Assembly: GCA_023667395.1 (NCBI GenBank)
Contig: JAMPAC010000020.1
Coordinates: 1-50,170, forward strand
From: Blautia sp.
GTDB lineage: Bacteria; Bacillota; Clostridia; Lachnospirales; Lachnospiraceae
Reading direction: 5' to 3'
Length of the DNA stretch: 50,170 bases
Shown: piece after piece, positions 1 to 10,300 of the stretch
Numbering within the stretch: the first letter of the stretch is position 1
Layout: every line of letters starts with the position of its first letter
Notes under the pieces: model-generated
Told to the model about the DNA's origin: nothing
Databases searched by the model: none
What the model saw: only the letters and a program-made list of their open reading frames with translations
Translations under genes and position numbers: made by a program

Positions 1-173
1 TCGTAGTTGGCAGTTAGTTCAGCACCGCGTTGTCCCGTCCGCACAGAACAGGACTACATGACGCCGCCGTCCCATCAGCCATAAACCGCCAAACCGCTAG
101 ACTCCATCAGGACTGAACTGTTACGCGCCAACCCACGGCCAAAAGATCAGGGAGGCTTCCGCCCCCCCTGATC
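1..173. other. Left-end non-coding stretch
   Basis: I see no convincing gene in this stretch. Its right end carries the terminator of the first minus-strand gene, listed separately. The rest has no strong ribosome site or clear promoter and may continue into whatever lies outside the window. Confidence 0.4.
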
Positions 174-174
174 T
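142..174 (-). terminator. Rho-independent terminator of the EF-hand-like gene
   Basis: Arms AGATCAGGG (144-152) and CCCTGATCT (166-174) pair perfectly. On the minus strand the stem is followed by TTTT (from the aaaa at 141-144). The hairpin starts at the stop codon of the gene at 174-1322. Confidence 0.7.
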
Positions 175-1322
175 CATGCGCCCATATCATATTTCGCCAT
201 ATCCACATGCTGGATCGTGCCCGCAAGTCCGTTCTCATACAGGAACACGCCTGTGCTGCGCACCACGCCCTGGGTCTTTCCGCCCTGTCCCTGCAGGGTG
301 AAGTCGGTGGCGGTATTCTGCAGGCAGATCGCGCCGACTCCCTTATCCGCCAGACGGTAAAGCACGTCTTTGCCGTTTTCATCCTTGCACCATATCTTCA
401 GCTTATCCCAGATGGCGTCGTTTTCATCGATCCACCCGTTTCCGTCCTCGTCATATTCCGCCAGGTCTCCGAATCCGTTCCCGCTCTTCGTTCCGAACAG
501 TTCGTTCCCGTCATTGATCACACCGTCGCCGTTCTTGTCCAGAGCCAGGTAACCGCTTCCCTTTCCCAGCTGGGAAACCTCATCCATCTCGCCGTCCGCG
601 TCAAGGTCAAAATAAAACGTCTGGTCTTTCACATCCGCCACATCGCTGTCAAGGTTGATCACCAACGGGTCGCAGAGACGGAATGTGGCAAGCTGGAGAT
701 TCTCTGAAAAACTGCTCTGGAACTCCCTGCTCATTCCCACGTTGACGTTAAAATTGATCTCCCGTCCGTCCGCCGTCTTCACTGTCCCCACTGTGGAAAA
801 AGTGGTGCTTTCACTTTCCATATGGATCGTCTCTGAACTGTAATTCAACACCCGCAGGTTGACGGATGAACTCCGGGGCTGCAATATCTTATCATTCTCA
901 TTGAAAAGGGCGCCCTGCTGCGCATGATCGGTCTCTCCGCCGGAAGAATTACCATAACCGTTCTCCTGCCTCCATGCATTCAACCTGTCTTTCCTGTAAG
1001 AAAACAACAGGTCAAAAATATACCGCACCGTCCTCTGGCGGATATTGTCCAAGGTCTGGCTTTCACTGCTCCGGAACCTGATCTTTCCCGCCGAAAACTG
1101 CATCCGTCCCTGCCACTCCTGCACAGACGCGGACTGGCTTTCCGTCTTATTCTCCCCCGTGTTCTCCGCGTCTGCCTGTGCGCCGTTATTATCCGCCGCC
1201 GTCTGTAATTCCGCCGCTTCGCTGCCGATGTACTGGGAGATCACGAACCGCCGCATGGTCACATTTGTTTCCCGATAATTTCTTGTGGATTCCATTCCAA
1301 TCGCACTGGAACCAATTCTCAA
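174..1322 (-). CDS. Acidic protein with EF-hand/dockerin-like calcium loops, function unknown
   Basis: This 382-residue protein is not assigned to a named family. Its C-terminal third holds three Asp/Asn/Gly-rich loops, DLDADGEMDE (about residues 239-248), DKNGDGVINDGNEL (262-275) and DEDGNGWIDENDAIW (291-305). They resemble the DxDxDG calcium loops of EF-hand, dockerin and thrombospondin-3-like repeats. No signal peptide or membrane segment is visible, so the protein appears cytoplasmic or exported by an unrecognised route. The start is a judgement. The frame stays open to 1451, but the best ribosome site (AAGGAG, nine bases upstream) precedes a TTG at 1322, giving MRIGSSAIGMES. A later ATG (1274) lacks such a site. 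The gene is monocistronic with its own terminator. Calcium binding is inferred from the loops only. Confidence 0.65.
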   Translation of the reverse strand: MRIGSSAIGMESTRNYRETNVTMRRFVISQYIGSEAAELQTAADNNGAQADAENTGENKTESQSASVQEWQGRMQFSAGKIRFRSSESQTLDNIRQRTVRYIFDLLFSYRKDRLNAWRQENGYGNSSGGETDHAQQGALFNENDKILQPRSSSVNLRVLNYSSETIHMESESTTFSTVGTVKTADGREINFNVNVGMSREFQSSFSENLQLATFRLCDPLVINLDSDVADVKDQTFYFDLDADGEMDEVSQLGKGSGYLALDKNGDGVINDGNELFGTKSGNGFGDLAEYDEDGNGWIDENDAIWDKLKIWCKDENGKDVLYRLADKGVGAICLQNTATDFTLQGQGGKTQGVVRSTGVFLYENGLAGTIQHVDMAKYDMGA

Positions 1323-1624
1323 ACTGTTTCTCTCCTTTATGTCCACCCATTCATGATCCCGAAAGCCGCTCACCCTCCCTGATGCTGCAGTCTCCGCAAT
1401 GACGAACTCTCCTATGATGTCCCTCCTGTCCCTCATATAAAGAAATGGCACTTACACGAGAAAATCCCTTTCTCACATAAATACCATCCGTGGTGTCCAT
1501 TCTTTACTTGGACAGCAGCCGGCCTAACTGCTGCCCTGTAATATTATTATCGGCACACTTTTTATTTAATTTAGGAACTGCCGGAAATAATTTACCGGCT
1601 TACACAGGCTCATGCCACAACGCC

Positions 1625-2146
1625 CTATTGGCGATCCGGGGGAACAGGCTGCACTCCCTGCTGCTTTGCCGCCTGCTGCCTTGCGGCCGCCACCCTGGCC
1701 GCCATGATATTGGCGATCATCTCCTTGGGCACAATGATATTGCAGCCCACCGGATTGATCACAAAACCCAGCGCCTGTGAAGTGGTTCCATCGCCGTTTT
1801 TGTGTAACAGCATGGCCGCGTAATCGTCAAATTTTAAGGCAAAAGTAGGGAGTTTCCTGGCCTTTTCCTGCCATTTTTCATACTCCGATGCATCCGTGAA
1901 CGCCATGAAAAATTTCCTGCCATCCGGTGCGGAAAGCATGGGGAACTGCACCTTGCTGTTTCCCTTGATCGTCAGCTTGCCCTCCGCGTTTTCCTCGGGC
2001 TCCGGATCGATCAGCGCGGGAGCGAGAAAACTGGCCTTGATCATCTCCGTCACGAACATATCCCGATGCTCCGGCGTATCCTCCTCCCGCAGTAATTCAA
2101 TACATCCCACCAGCATGGGGTTCGATACAGGTTTGTTGAATTCCAT
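1625..2146 (-). CDS. SseB-domain protein
   Basis: A protein of 173 residues that resembles the N-terminal domain of SseB (enhanced serine sensitivity protein B). Members of this family are small soluble proteins of mostly unknown biochemical role. Supporting features are the alternating hydrophobic pattern around FPMLSAPDGRKFFMAFTD, followed by a YEKW segment and a C-terminal GFVINPVGCNIIVPKEMI, which match how I remember the family. It ends in a Gln/Ala/Pro-rich tail. The ATG at 2146 is chosen because GAGAGG lies four bases upstream; two earlier in-frame starts lie within that leader. It follows the aconitase-family gene by 33 bases and is probably co-transcribed with it. Confidence 0.7.
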   Translation of the reverse strand: MEFNKPVSNPMLVGCIELLREEDTPEHRDMFVTEMIKASFLAPALIDPEPEENAEGKLTIKGNSKVQFPMLSAPDGRKFFMAFTDASEYEKWQEKARKLPTFALKFDDYAAMLLHKNGDGTTSQALGFVINPVGCNIIVPKEMIANIMAARVAAARQQAAKQQGVQPVPPDRQ

Positions 2147-2179
2147 AATTCCTCTCATTCCGCCGCCCAGCGACATAGA

Positions 2180-4468
2180 TTAAATGCGGTTATAATTGAT
2201 CAGGCAGCCTTTCAATATGATCTGCCTCTCCTCGTCCGTCAACTCTCCCAGCTTCAGGTTGAACTCTTTCAGGGCGCCGTCCTTCACCACATAAGCGACA
2301 ATGTTGTCATTTTTCTCTTCCACGGCTTTCTTTATGCTGGGGATGAACAGGTAATCCATATTTTGAAAAGGCAGTTCCCCCTCCTCGATCAGGAAAGGCA
2401 GCATGCCCCAGTTGATCAGATTGGAGCGGTAGCGCTTGGTTGCATACTCGTTGGCGATATTCGCCCAGCCGCCCAGCACTTTCTGGCAGGACGCCGCCTG
2501 CTCACGGGCGGAACCGTCTCCGGGCTTCACCGCAAAAATGGTGGAGCCGAAACCGGTATTGGTATGGCTTACGTCCGGGTATTTCGCCTTAATGGGGCTC
2601 ATCACGTCCCTGATGGCAGGCAGCACATGGCAGGGATGCCCGCCTTTCATGCGTTCCTCCTCCAGTGCATGGATTGCCTTGGCGCGCCCCACGTATTCGG
2701 GATCCTTGCGGCTCAACGCAAACTCCGCCAGTCCCAGGGGATTGGAACGATAGGAAGAAGTCTCCCCGGAGGGAATCAGTTCGTCCGTGGTGGTAACCGG
2801 ATCATGGATCTCACTGACCACCTGCAGCACCAGATTCTCGGGCAGTTCTCCCATGGCAGGCCAGTCCTTGATATTGGGGCCGAACTGGATCTCCGTGTCG
2901 GGATCCGCCACGCCTTTGGAATCAAACACCCGGTTGGCGTAAATATTGCTGTCAAAATGATATTGATATTTACCGATCTCGCCGTCAAAATCCGTGGCGG
3001 GAGTCAAGGCTCCCTGATTTGCCGCAGTAGCCGCAATGGAACGGGCATCCATCAGCGCCACGGAGGAAATCTGACCGTTCTGCAGCTTGCTTCCCTCACG
3101 GTTGGGAAAGTTCCTGGTGGAATGACGGATGCTGAAAGCGTTGTTTGCAGGCGTGTCCCCTGCGCCGAAGCAGGGGCCGCAGAACGCCGTCTTCATCACC
3201 GCGCCTGTCTCCATCAGCGCGGCGGCGCAGCCATTCTTCACCAGTTCCATATACACGGGCATGGAAGCGGGATATACGCTTAAGGTAAAGCCGCCGGAGC
3301 CGATATATCTCCCTTTCATGATGTCAGCCGCCGCACAGATATTTTCAAAACCGCCTCCCGCGCAGCCTGCGATAATACCCTGATCCACCATGAATTTACC
3401 GTTCTTCACTTTGTTCTTCAGATGAAATTCCACCGCGCCGTCCAGGCTCACCTGGGCGCGCTTCTCCGTCTCATCCAGGATGTCCTTGAGATTGGCGTTC
3501 AGCTCCTCAATGGTATAGGTATTGCTGGGATGGAACGGCATGGCGATCATGGGGCGCACTTTGGACAGATCCACCCGGATCATGCCGTCATAATAAGCCA
3601 CCCCGCCGGGATTCAGTTCCTGATAATCCGCCTTGCGGCCATGAATCTCATAAAACGCCTGGATCTCGCCGTCCGTCTTCCAGATGGAGGACAGGCAGGT
3701 GGTCTCCGTGGTCATCACGTCAACGCCGATCCGGAAGTCCGCGCTTAAGGAAGCCACGCCGGGACCCACGAACTCCATCACCTGATTTTTCACATAACCG
3801 TTTTTAAAGACTGCCCCGATGATGGCGAGCGCCACATCCTGGGGACCCACGCCCTTTACGGGAGCGCCGGTCAGGTACACGCCCACCACGCCGGGCATAT
3901 TGATATCATAGGTCTGGTTCAGAAGCTGCTTTACCAGTTCCGGTCCGCCCTCGCCCACAGCCATGGTTCCCAGCGCGCCGTAGCGGGTATGGGAATCGGA
4001 ACCAAGGATCATGCCGCCGCCTGTGGCAAGCATTTCCCTTGCAAACTGATGAATCACCGCCTGGTGAGGGGGCACATAGACGCCGCCGTACTTCTTTGCG
4101 CAGGTCAGGCCAAACATGTGGTCGTCCTCATTGATGGTGCCGCCCACAGCGCATAGAGAGTTATGGCAGTTGGTCAGCACATAGGGCATGGGAAACTTCT
4201 GCAGGCCTGACGCCCTGGCGGTCTGGATGATCCCCACGAAAGTAATGTCATGGCTGGTCAGCTTGTCAAATCTGATCTTCAATTTATCCATATTCCCGGA
4301 GGTATTATGGCTTTCCAGAATGCCGTAGGCAATAGTCTGCTTTGCCGCTTCCTCTTTTGTAACCTCTTTCCCGGTCATTGCCCTGACAGCCGCAGCCGCC
4401 TCTTCGTTGTCCGGTATGATCTCCGTGCCATTGATCAGATACGCGCCGCCCTGCATTAATTCTATCAT
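2180..4468 (-). CDS. Aconitase-family hydratase (YbhJ-like)
   Basis: This 762-residue protein belongs to the aconitase superfamily, which dehydrates/rehydrates hydroxy-acids at a [4Fe-4S] cluster. The three cluster cysteines are visible: Cys369 in the [10 protein letters not shown] segment, and Cys430 and Cys433 in CGPCFG. Their spacing (61, then 3) is close to that of mitochondrial aconitase. [20 protein letters not shown] is the substrate/cluster-proximal segment of the family, and a C-terminal swivel domain follows. Length and organisation recall Escherichia coli YbhJ (about 750 residues), whose substrate is unknown. A true citrate/isocitrate aconitase is therefore possible but not shown, and no citrate synthase or isocitrate dehydrogenase lies nearby. 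GAGAGG precedes the ATG. An SseB-domain gene follows in the same operon. Confidence 0.8.
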   Translation of the reverse strand: MIELMQGGAYLINGTEIIPDNEEAAAAVRAMTGKEVTKEEAAKQTIAYGILESHNTSGNMDKLKIRFDKLTSHDITFVGIIQTARASGLQKFPMPYVLTNCHNSLCAVGGTINEDDHMFGLTCAKKYGGVYVPPHQAVIHQFAREMLATGGGMILGSDSHTRYGALGTMAVGEGGPELVKQLLNQTYDINMPGVVGVYLTGAPVKGVGPQDVALAIIGAVFKNGYVKNQVMEFVGPGVASLSADFRIGVDVMTTETTCLSSIWKTDGEIQAFYEIHGRKADYQELNPGGVAYYDGMIRVDLSKVRPMIAMPFHPSNTYTIEELNANLKDILDETEKRAQVSLDGAVEFHLKNKVKNGKFMVDQGIIAGCAGGGFENICAAADIMKGRYIGSGGFTLSVYPASMPVYMELVKNGCAAALMETGAVMKTAFCGPCFGAGDTPANNAFSIRHSTRNFPNREGSKLQNGQISSVALMDARSIAATAANQGALTPATDFDGEIGKYQYHFDSNIYANRVFDSKGVADPDTEIQFGPNIKDWPAMGELPENLVLQVVSEIHDPVTTTDELIPSGETSSYRSNPLGLAEFALSRKDPEYVGRAKAIHALEEERMKGGHPCHVLPAIRDVMSPIKAKYPDVSHTNTGFGSTIFAVKPGDGSAREQAASCQKVLGGWANIANEYATKRYRSNLINWGMLPFLIEEGELPFQNMDYLFIPSIKKAVEEKNDNIVAYVVKDGALKEFNLKLGELTDEERQIILKGCLINYNRI

Positions 4469-4525
4469 GTTTTCCTCTCATTCCGCCGCGCAAGCGGCAT
4501 TTTAATCTTTTATCCCATATCAATT

Positions 4526-4553
4526 GCCGCCCCAGGCATATCCCTGAGGCGGC
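4526..4553 (-). terminator. Stem-loop after glycogen phosphorylase
   Basis: GCCGCCcCAGG and CCCTGaGGCGGC form a GC-rich stem with a short loop, 16 bases past the glgP stop. The U-tract on the minus strand is poor (AATTGATATGG), so termination may be partial. A second small hairpin (GCCGC, loop, GCGGC; 4483-4497) sits just upstream of the hydratase ribosome site. Confidence 0.45.
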
Positions 4554-4568
4554 CATATCCATACGGAA

Positions 4569-7106
4569 TTATAATGTTACTTTATCCAGATGCCAGATCT
4601 CATCCACATACTGCTGGATGGTCCTGTCGGAAGTAAACTTGCCGGAGCATGCCACATTGAGGATCGCGCTTCTTGCCCAGCCCTCCGTGTTCCTGTAGGC
4701 AGCCTCCACTTTCTTCTGCGCCTCCGCGTAGGATCTGAAATCTTTTAAGGTAAAATAAGTATCCTTATTCAACAGGGCGTCATACAGCGGCCTGAACAAC
4801 TCCCTGTCGGCGGAATAGGTTCCGTCGATCAGCTGCGTCAGCACCTTCTTCACATCTGCGTCATTGTTGAAGATCTCAATGGGGTAATAACCGCCGTGGT
4901 TCTCGTAGTTGATCACCTCGTCGGAGGACATGCCGAAGATAAAGGCATTCTCCTCTCCCACTTCCTCCACGATCTCCACATTGGCACCGTCCATGGTTCC
5001 CAGGGTCAGCGCGCCGTTGAGCATGAATTTCATGTTGCCGGTACCGGACGCTTCCTTGCTGGCAGTGGAGATCTGCTCGGAAACGTCAGCCGCCGCGAAA
5101 GTGATCTCCGCGTTGGACACATTGTAATTCTCGATGAACACCACTTTCAGCTTGCCGCCGATGGACTTATCGTTATTGACCACATCCGCCACGGAATTGA
5201 TCAGTTTGATGGTAAGCTTCGCGGTCTTATAACCCGCTGCCGCCTTTGCGCCGAAGATGAAAGTCCTGGGATAGAACTCCATGGCAGGATCGGCTTTCAG
5301 CTGGTTATACAGGTACATCACATGCAGGATGTTCAAAAGCTGCCTCTTATACTCATGGAGACGCTTCACCTGCACATCGAAGATGGAATTGGGATCCACT
5401 TCAATGTCATTGTGCTCCTTGATGTATTTTGCCAGACGAAGTTTATTCTGGTACTTGATCTCCATAAACTCTTTCTGTGCCTTGGGATCGTCAGCCAGCG
5501 GCTTGATCTTCGCGATCTGGGGCAGGTCGGTGATCCAGCCGTCGCCCGCCCTGGATGTAACCCAGTCAGCCAGCAGGGGATTCCCGTGAAGCAGAAAACG
5601 CCTCTGGGTGATGCCGTTGGTCTTATTGTTGAAGCGCTCCGGGAACATCTCACAGAAGTCTTTCAGTTCTTCCTTTTTCAAAATGTCCGTATGCAGCCTT
5701 GCCACGCCATTCACGGAATATCCGGCAACGATAGCCATATGGGCCATCTTCACCTGTCCGTCATAGAGAATCGCCATCTTGCGGATCTTCTCCTGCACGT
5801 CCACGCCGTAAACATGGGCATATTTCTCCTCGATCTGCAGGATGAACCTGCGGTTGATCTCCTCCACGATCTGATAGATCCTGGGAAGCAGCTTGGAGAA
5901 CAGGTCGATAGGCCATTTTTCCAGTGCTTCCGCCATAATGGTATGGTTGGTGTAAGCGCAGGTCTTCGTGGTGACCTCCCACGCCTCGTCCCAACTCAAA
6001 TGATAGTCGTCCAGCAGGATCCGCATCAGTTCGGGAATCGCCACGGTAGGATGGGTGTCGTTCAGCTGGAAGGTAACTTTCTCATAAAAATGACGGATAT
6101 CGTCATGTTTCCTCATGTATTTCTGGACAGCCTCCTGCACGGACGCGGAGATAAAGAAATACTGCTGTTTCAGACGGAGTTCCTTGCCTGCGTAATGGTT
6201 GTCGTTGGGATAAAGGACTTCTACAATATTCCTTGCCAGGTTCTCCTGCTCCACGGCCTTACGGTAGTCGCCCTGGTCAAAGGAATCCAGTTTAAAGCCC
6301 TCCATGGGCTCGGCATCCCAGATACGCAGGGTGTTCACGATGCCATTGTTGTAGCCTACTATGGGCAGGTCAAAGGGAATGGCCCTGACAGCCTGATAGC
6401 CCTCCTGTGAAAAATGGGTGTTGCCCTCCTCGTCATTGTACATCGCCACATAGCCGCCGAACTTGACAACCTTGGCATATTCCGGCCTGCGCAGTTCAAA
6501 GGGATTGCCGTCAGCCAGCCAGTTATCGGGCACCTCCACCTGATAGCCGTCCCTGATCTCCTGCTTGAACATACCATAGCGGTAGCGGATGCCGCAGCCA
6601 TACGCAGGATAACCCAACGTCGCCAGGGAATCCATGAAACATGCCGCCAGACGCCCCAGGCCGCCGTTGCCCAGGGCTGCATCGGGCTCCTGATCCTCCA
6701 CCAGGTTCAGGTCAAAGCCCAGTTCCTCCAGAGCCTCCCTTACGGGCGCGGAAGCCTGCAGGTTGATGATATTGTTGCCCAGGGCACGCCCCATCAGAAA
6801 CTCCATGGACATATAATAAACCATCTTGGGGTCTTCCTTGTCATATGCCTTCTGGGTCTTGATCCAGTTCTCTATGATCTGATCCTTGATCGCCAGGGAA
6901 GCCGCCTGGAACACCTGCTGGGGCGTAGCGTCGGAGATATCCTTGCGGTAAAGCGTCCTCACATTATACTCCACGCTCCTCTTGAACAGATCCTTATTAA
7001 ATTTTAACTTGTTCTCCTTATTTTCCTTACTTTCCACAATCTCTTTGCTTTCCACGTTCTTCTCAGCCGAAACTGCGGAATTCTTTTTGATGATTGAATT
7101 CTTCAT
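4569..7106 (-). CDS. glgP: Glycogen/maltodextrin phosphorylase
   Basis: This enzyme releases glucose-1-phosphate from alpha-1,4-glucan ends using pyridoxal phosphate, and acts in the cytoplasm. The family signature EASGTGNMKFMLNGALTLGT is complete, with Lys693 as the expected Schiff-base lysine. The GNGGLGRLAACFMDSLATLG segment near residue 140 and the length (845 residues) are also typical. The ATG at 7106 is supported by AAGGAG seven bases upstream; an in-frame ATG at 7145 has no such site. The first 36 residues are an unusual Lys/Glu-rich, repetitive extension (VESKEIVESKENKENK) before the conserved body. With glgC and glgD about 30 kb away, this completes most of a glycogen cycle. No glgA or glgB is present here. 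Confidence 0.95.
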   Translation of the reverse strand: MKNSIIKKNSAVSAEKNVESKEIVESKENKENKLKFNKDLFKRSVEYNVRTLYRKDISDATPQQVFQAASLAIKDQIIENWIKTQKAYDKEDPKMVYYMSMEFLMGRALGNNIINLQASAPVREALEELGFDLNLVEDQEPDAALGNGGLGRLAACFMDSLATLGYPAYGCGIRYRYGMFKQEIRDGYQVEVPDNWLADGNPFELRRPEYAKVVKFGGYVAMYNDEEGNTHFSQEGYQAVRAIPFDLPIVGYNNGIVNTLRIWDAEPMEGFKLDSFDQGDYRKAVEQENLARNIVEVLYPNDNHYAGKELRLKQQYFFISASVQEAVQKYMRKHDDIRHFYEKVTFQLNDTHPTVAIPELMRILLDDYHLSWDEAWEVTTKTCAYTNHTIMAEALEKWPIDLFSKLLPRIYQIVEEINRRFILQIEEKYAHVYGVDVQEKIRKMAILYDGQVKMAHMAIVAGYSVNGVARLHTDILKKEELKDFCEMFPERFNNKTNGITQRRFLLHGNPLLADWVTSRAGDGWITDLPQIAKIKPLADDPKAQKEFMEIKYQNKLRLAKYIKEHNDIEVDPNSIFDVQVKRLHEYKRQLLNILHVMYLYNQLKADPAMEFYPRTFIFGAKAAAGYKTAKLTIKLINSVADVVNNDKSIGGKLKVVFIENYNVSNAEITFAAADVSEQISTASKEASGTGNMKFMLNGALTLGTMDGANVEIVEEVGEENAFIFGMSSDEVINYENHGGYYPIEIFNNDADVKKVLTQLIDGTYSADRELFRPLYDALLNKDTYFTLKDFRSYAEAQKKVEAAYRNTEGWARSAILNVACSGKFTSDRTIQQYVDEIWHLDKVTL

Positions 7107-7168
7107 CTCAGTTCTCCTTACTCCTTTTCCTGATTTCATACTCACCCCTGTGCACCCGGCTACTACAT

Positions 7169-7247
7169 CCCCTGCAGTATCCCAGAGAAGAATCCCCCCT
7201 GCGGTATCCGGGGAAAAATCGCCCCTGCAGTATCCCGGGAAGAATCG
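7169..7247. repeat. Three tandem 26-27 base repeats
   Basis: Units start at 7169, 7196 and 7222 with CCCCTGCAGTATCC or CCCCTGCGGTATCC and end in GAAGAATC, GAAAAATCG and GAAGAATCG. A few substitutions separate the copies. The last unit runs into the hairpin at 7240-7260. Confidence 0.7.
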
Positions 7248-7260
7248 CTACGCGATTCTT
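7240..7260. other. Perfect short hairpin
   Basis: AAGAATCGC (7240-7248) and GCGATTCTT (7252-7260) are exact reverse complements with a three-base loop. There is no U-tract on either strand, so it is not a standard intrinsic terminator. Confidence 0.6.
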
Positions 7261-7262
7261 CT

Positions 7263-7342
7263 AGGAATGATAGTTGCTCTTAGGCTGTGTCCAAAGAGGT
7301 GTGTTTCACACCCTCTTGCAGCCTTAGTGCAACTTCATTCCT
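7263..7342. repeat. 80-base self-complementary element
   Basis: Left-arm segments AGGAATGA, AGTTGC, TAGGCTG and AAGAGGTGTG pair in order with CACACCCTCTT, CAGCCTTA, GCAACT and TCATTCCT on the right arm, around a TTT loop. It lies 25 bases past the ileS stop. It could be a REP/MITE-like element or an extended 3' stem-loop of the ileS mRNA. Confidence 0.65.
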
Positions 7343-7367
7343 TATTATACCAGAAAGTGGAATTATT

Positions 7368-10300
7368 TCAAACCTTTTCTACAGCAATAGTCACCGTCTC
7401 TCCATTTACGTTCCATTCCCTGGAAAATGCATAGTCCACCACGCCGTCCGTCAGCGAATCCGCCAGAACCTTATCCGCAATCACCCTGAGATTCCTGTCC
7501 GCCAGGGCTGACAGCATTGCATTACCCATCAGGGCCACCCTGATATGATCCATCACCTCAAAGCCCGCGTCCTTACGCATGGTCTGGATCTTGCTGATGA
7601 TCTCGTAGACAAAGCCCTCCTCGATCAGTTCCTCCGTCAGGTTGGTATCCAGCACAACGGTCAGCTTATTGTTCTCCTGGGATACATAGCCAGCTTTCTG
7701 CGCCATATCGATGAGCAGGTCGTCTTTCGTCAGTTCCACGGCCACGCCGTCCACTTCAAAGGCCAGCTTGCCGTTGGCGTTCAGGTCGTCCATGGCAGCG
7801 TTCCCGTCCAGGGAAGCCAGCACTTTCTGGATCCCGCCAAGCTGTTTGCCATACCTGGGGCCTACCGTGCGAAGCTGGGGCTTGAACGTATAGGAAGTAA
7901 ATTCCCTTACGTCCTCCGTAAACACCACTTCTTTCACATTCAGTTCTTCCCGGATGATATCCGTGTAGAACGGATCCAGCGCAAAGTCCGCCTTGATATA
8001 CATGCGGCTGATGGGCTGGCGGTTCTTGATGGCCGCAGCGTTACGGCAGGCGCGTCCCATGGCCACCGCCTCCAGCACATCCTCCATGGAATCTTCCAGT
8101 TCCCTGTTGATAAAACGCTCCTCCACCACAGGGAAATCACACAGATGGATGCTCTCCGGCGCGGAAGCGTCAACGCTGCGCACCAGATTCTGGTAAATCT
8201 CCTCCGTCATAAAAGGCACCATGGGAGCCGCCGCCTTGCAGATGGTCACCAGGGCGGTATACAGGGTCATGTAGGCGTTGATCTTGTCCTGCTCCATGCC
8301 CTTCGCCCAGAAACGCTCACGGCTGCGGCGCACATACCAGTTGCTCATCTCGTCCACGAAATCCTGCAGCGCTTTTCCCGCCTCGGGGATGCGGTACTTA
8401 TCCAGGTTGTTGTCCACCTCACCCACCACTGTGTTCAGGCGGGAGAGCAGCCACTTATCCATGACGGACAGCTTCTCATATTCCAGTTGATACTTCGTCG
8501 AGTCAAAATTGTCAATATTGGCGTACAGGATAAAGAACGCATAGGTATTCCAGAGCGTGCCCATGAACTTCCTCTGCCCCTCCATCACCGCCTTGCCGGA
8601 AAACCGCTTGGGCAGCCAGGGCGCCGCGCTGGTGTAAAAATACCACCGGATGGCGTCTGCGCCGTAAGTCTTCAGCGCATCAAAGGGATCCACCGCATTC
8701 CCCTTGGACTTGGCCATCTTCTGGCCGTTCTCGTCCAGCACCAGCCCCATGACGATCACGTTCTCATAGGGCGACTTATTAAATAACAGCGTGGACTCCG
8801 CCAGCAGGGAATAAAACCATCCCCTGGTCTGATCCACCGCCTCGGAGATGAACTGGGCGGGGAACTGCTGTTCAAAGAGTTCCTTATTTTCGAAAGGATA
8901 ATGATGCTGCGCAAAAGGCATTGCCCCGGAATCGAACCAGCAGTCGATCACCTCCGGCACACGCTTCATGGCCTTGCCGCACTCAGGGCAGGGGATGGTG
9001 ATGGCGTCGATGTAGGGTCTGTGAAGTTCCACCGTCTTCGCCTCCTCATTGCCGCTCAGCTGATACAGTTCCTCCCTGCTCCCCACGGAATGCTGATGTC
9101 CGCACTCACACTCCCAGATGTTCAAGGGCGTGCCCCAATAACGGTTCCGGGAAACGGCCCAGTCCTGGATATTCTCCAGCCAGTTGCCGAAACGACCCTC
9201 GCCGATGGACTGGGGGATCCAGTTGATGGTATTGTTGTTCCGCACCAGATCGTCCTTTACCGCCGTCATCCTGATGAACCAGGATTCCCTCGCATAATAC
9301 AGAAGCGGCGTGTCGCATCTCCAGCAGAACGGATAGTCATGCTCAAACTTCGGCGCATCGTACAGCTTTCCCTCTGCGTCCAGGTCTTTCAGGATCTGCG
9401 GGTCGGCATCCTTTACAAACCTGCCTGCATAGGGCGTATCCTCCGTCATATTTCCCTTGCCGTCCACAAACTGTACGAAAGGCAGATCATATTTCCGGCC
9501 CACATTGGCATCGTCCTCGCCGAATGCCGGGGCGATGTGCACAATTCCCGTACCGTCAGTCATTGTGACATAAGTGTCACAAGTTACATAAAACCCTTTC
9601 TTCCGCTGCTTCGCAGCCGCTTCCCCGGCACAGGCGAAGAGGGGCTCATATTCCTTATATTCCAGATCCTTTCCCGTATAAGTCTCCAATACCTCATAAG
9701 CGGGCTCATTTTCCTTTGCCAGGCTTCCCAGCACCTTGTCCAGAAGTTCCTGAGCCATATAATAAGTCCTGCCGTCAGCCGCTTTCACCTTACAGTAGGT
9801 GTCCTCCGGATTCACGCAGAGCGCCACATTGGAGGGCAGCGTCCAGGGGGTGGTGGTCCATGCCAGGAAATAAGCGTCCTCGCCCACACATTGAAAACGG
9901 ACGATGGCGGAGCGCTCCTTTACCGCCTTATAGCCCTGGGCCACCTCATGGCTGGACAGGGGCGTACCGCAACGGGGGCAGTAGGGAACGATCTTGAAGC
10001 CCTTGTACAGCAGCCCCTTGTCCCAGATGGTCTTCAGCGCCCACCACTCGGACTCGATGAAATTATCGTCATAGGTAACATAAGGGTCGTCCATATCCGC
10101 CCAGAAGCCCACGGTATTGGAGAAGTCTTCCCACATACCCTTGTATTTCCAGACACTCTCCTTGCACTGATCGATAAAAGGCGCCAGGCCGTACTCCTCG
10201 ATCTGCTCCTTGCCATCCAGCCCCAGCTTCTTCTCCACCTCCAGTTCCACAGGCAGTCCATGGGTGTCCCACCCCGCCTTCCTGGGCACCATATAGCCTT

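Larger units (their letters stand above)
7107..7367. other. Intergenic repeat/hairpin island between glgP and ileS
   Basis: No coding sequence is apparent in these 261 bases. They hold three tandem copies of a 26-27 base unit (7169-7247), a perfect 9-bp hairpin (7240-7260) and an 80-base, almost fully self-complementary element (7263-7342). The last two may act as terminators or processing signals for the ileS transcript. Confidence 0.6.

Noticed and set aside
4896-6410. A 504-codon open frame opposite glgP on the plus strand
   Set aside because: It mirrors the codon pattern of glgP, has no ribosome site or recognisable domain, and its His/Leu-rich translation is typical of an antisense shadow.
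7169-7247. CRISPR-like short repeats
   Set aside because: The three 26-27 base units are directly adjacent without spacers, and there are no cas genes.
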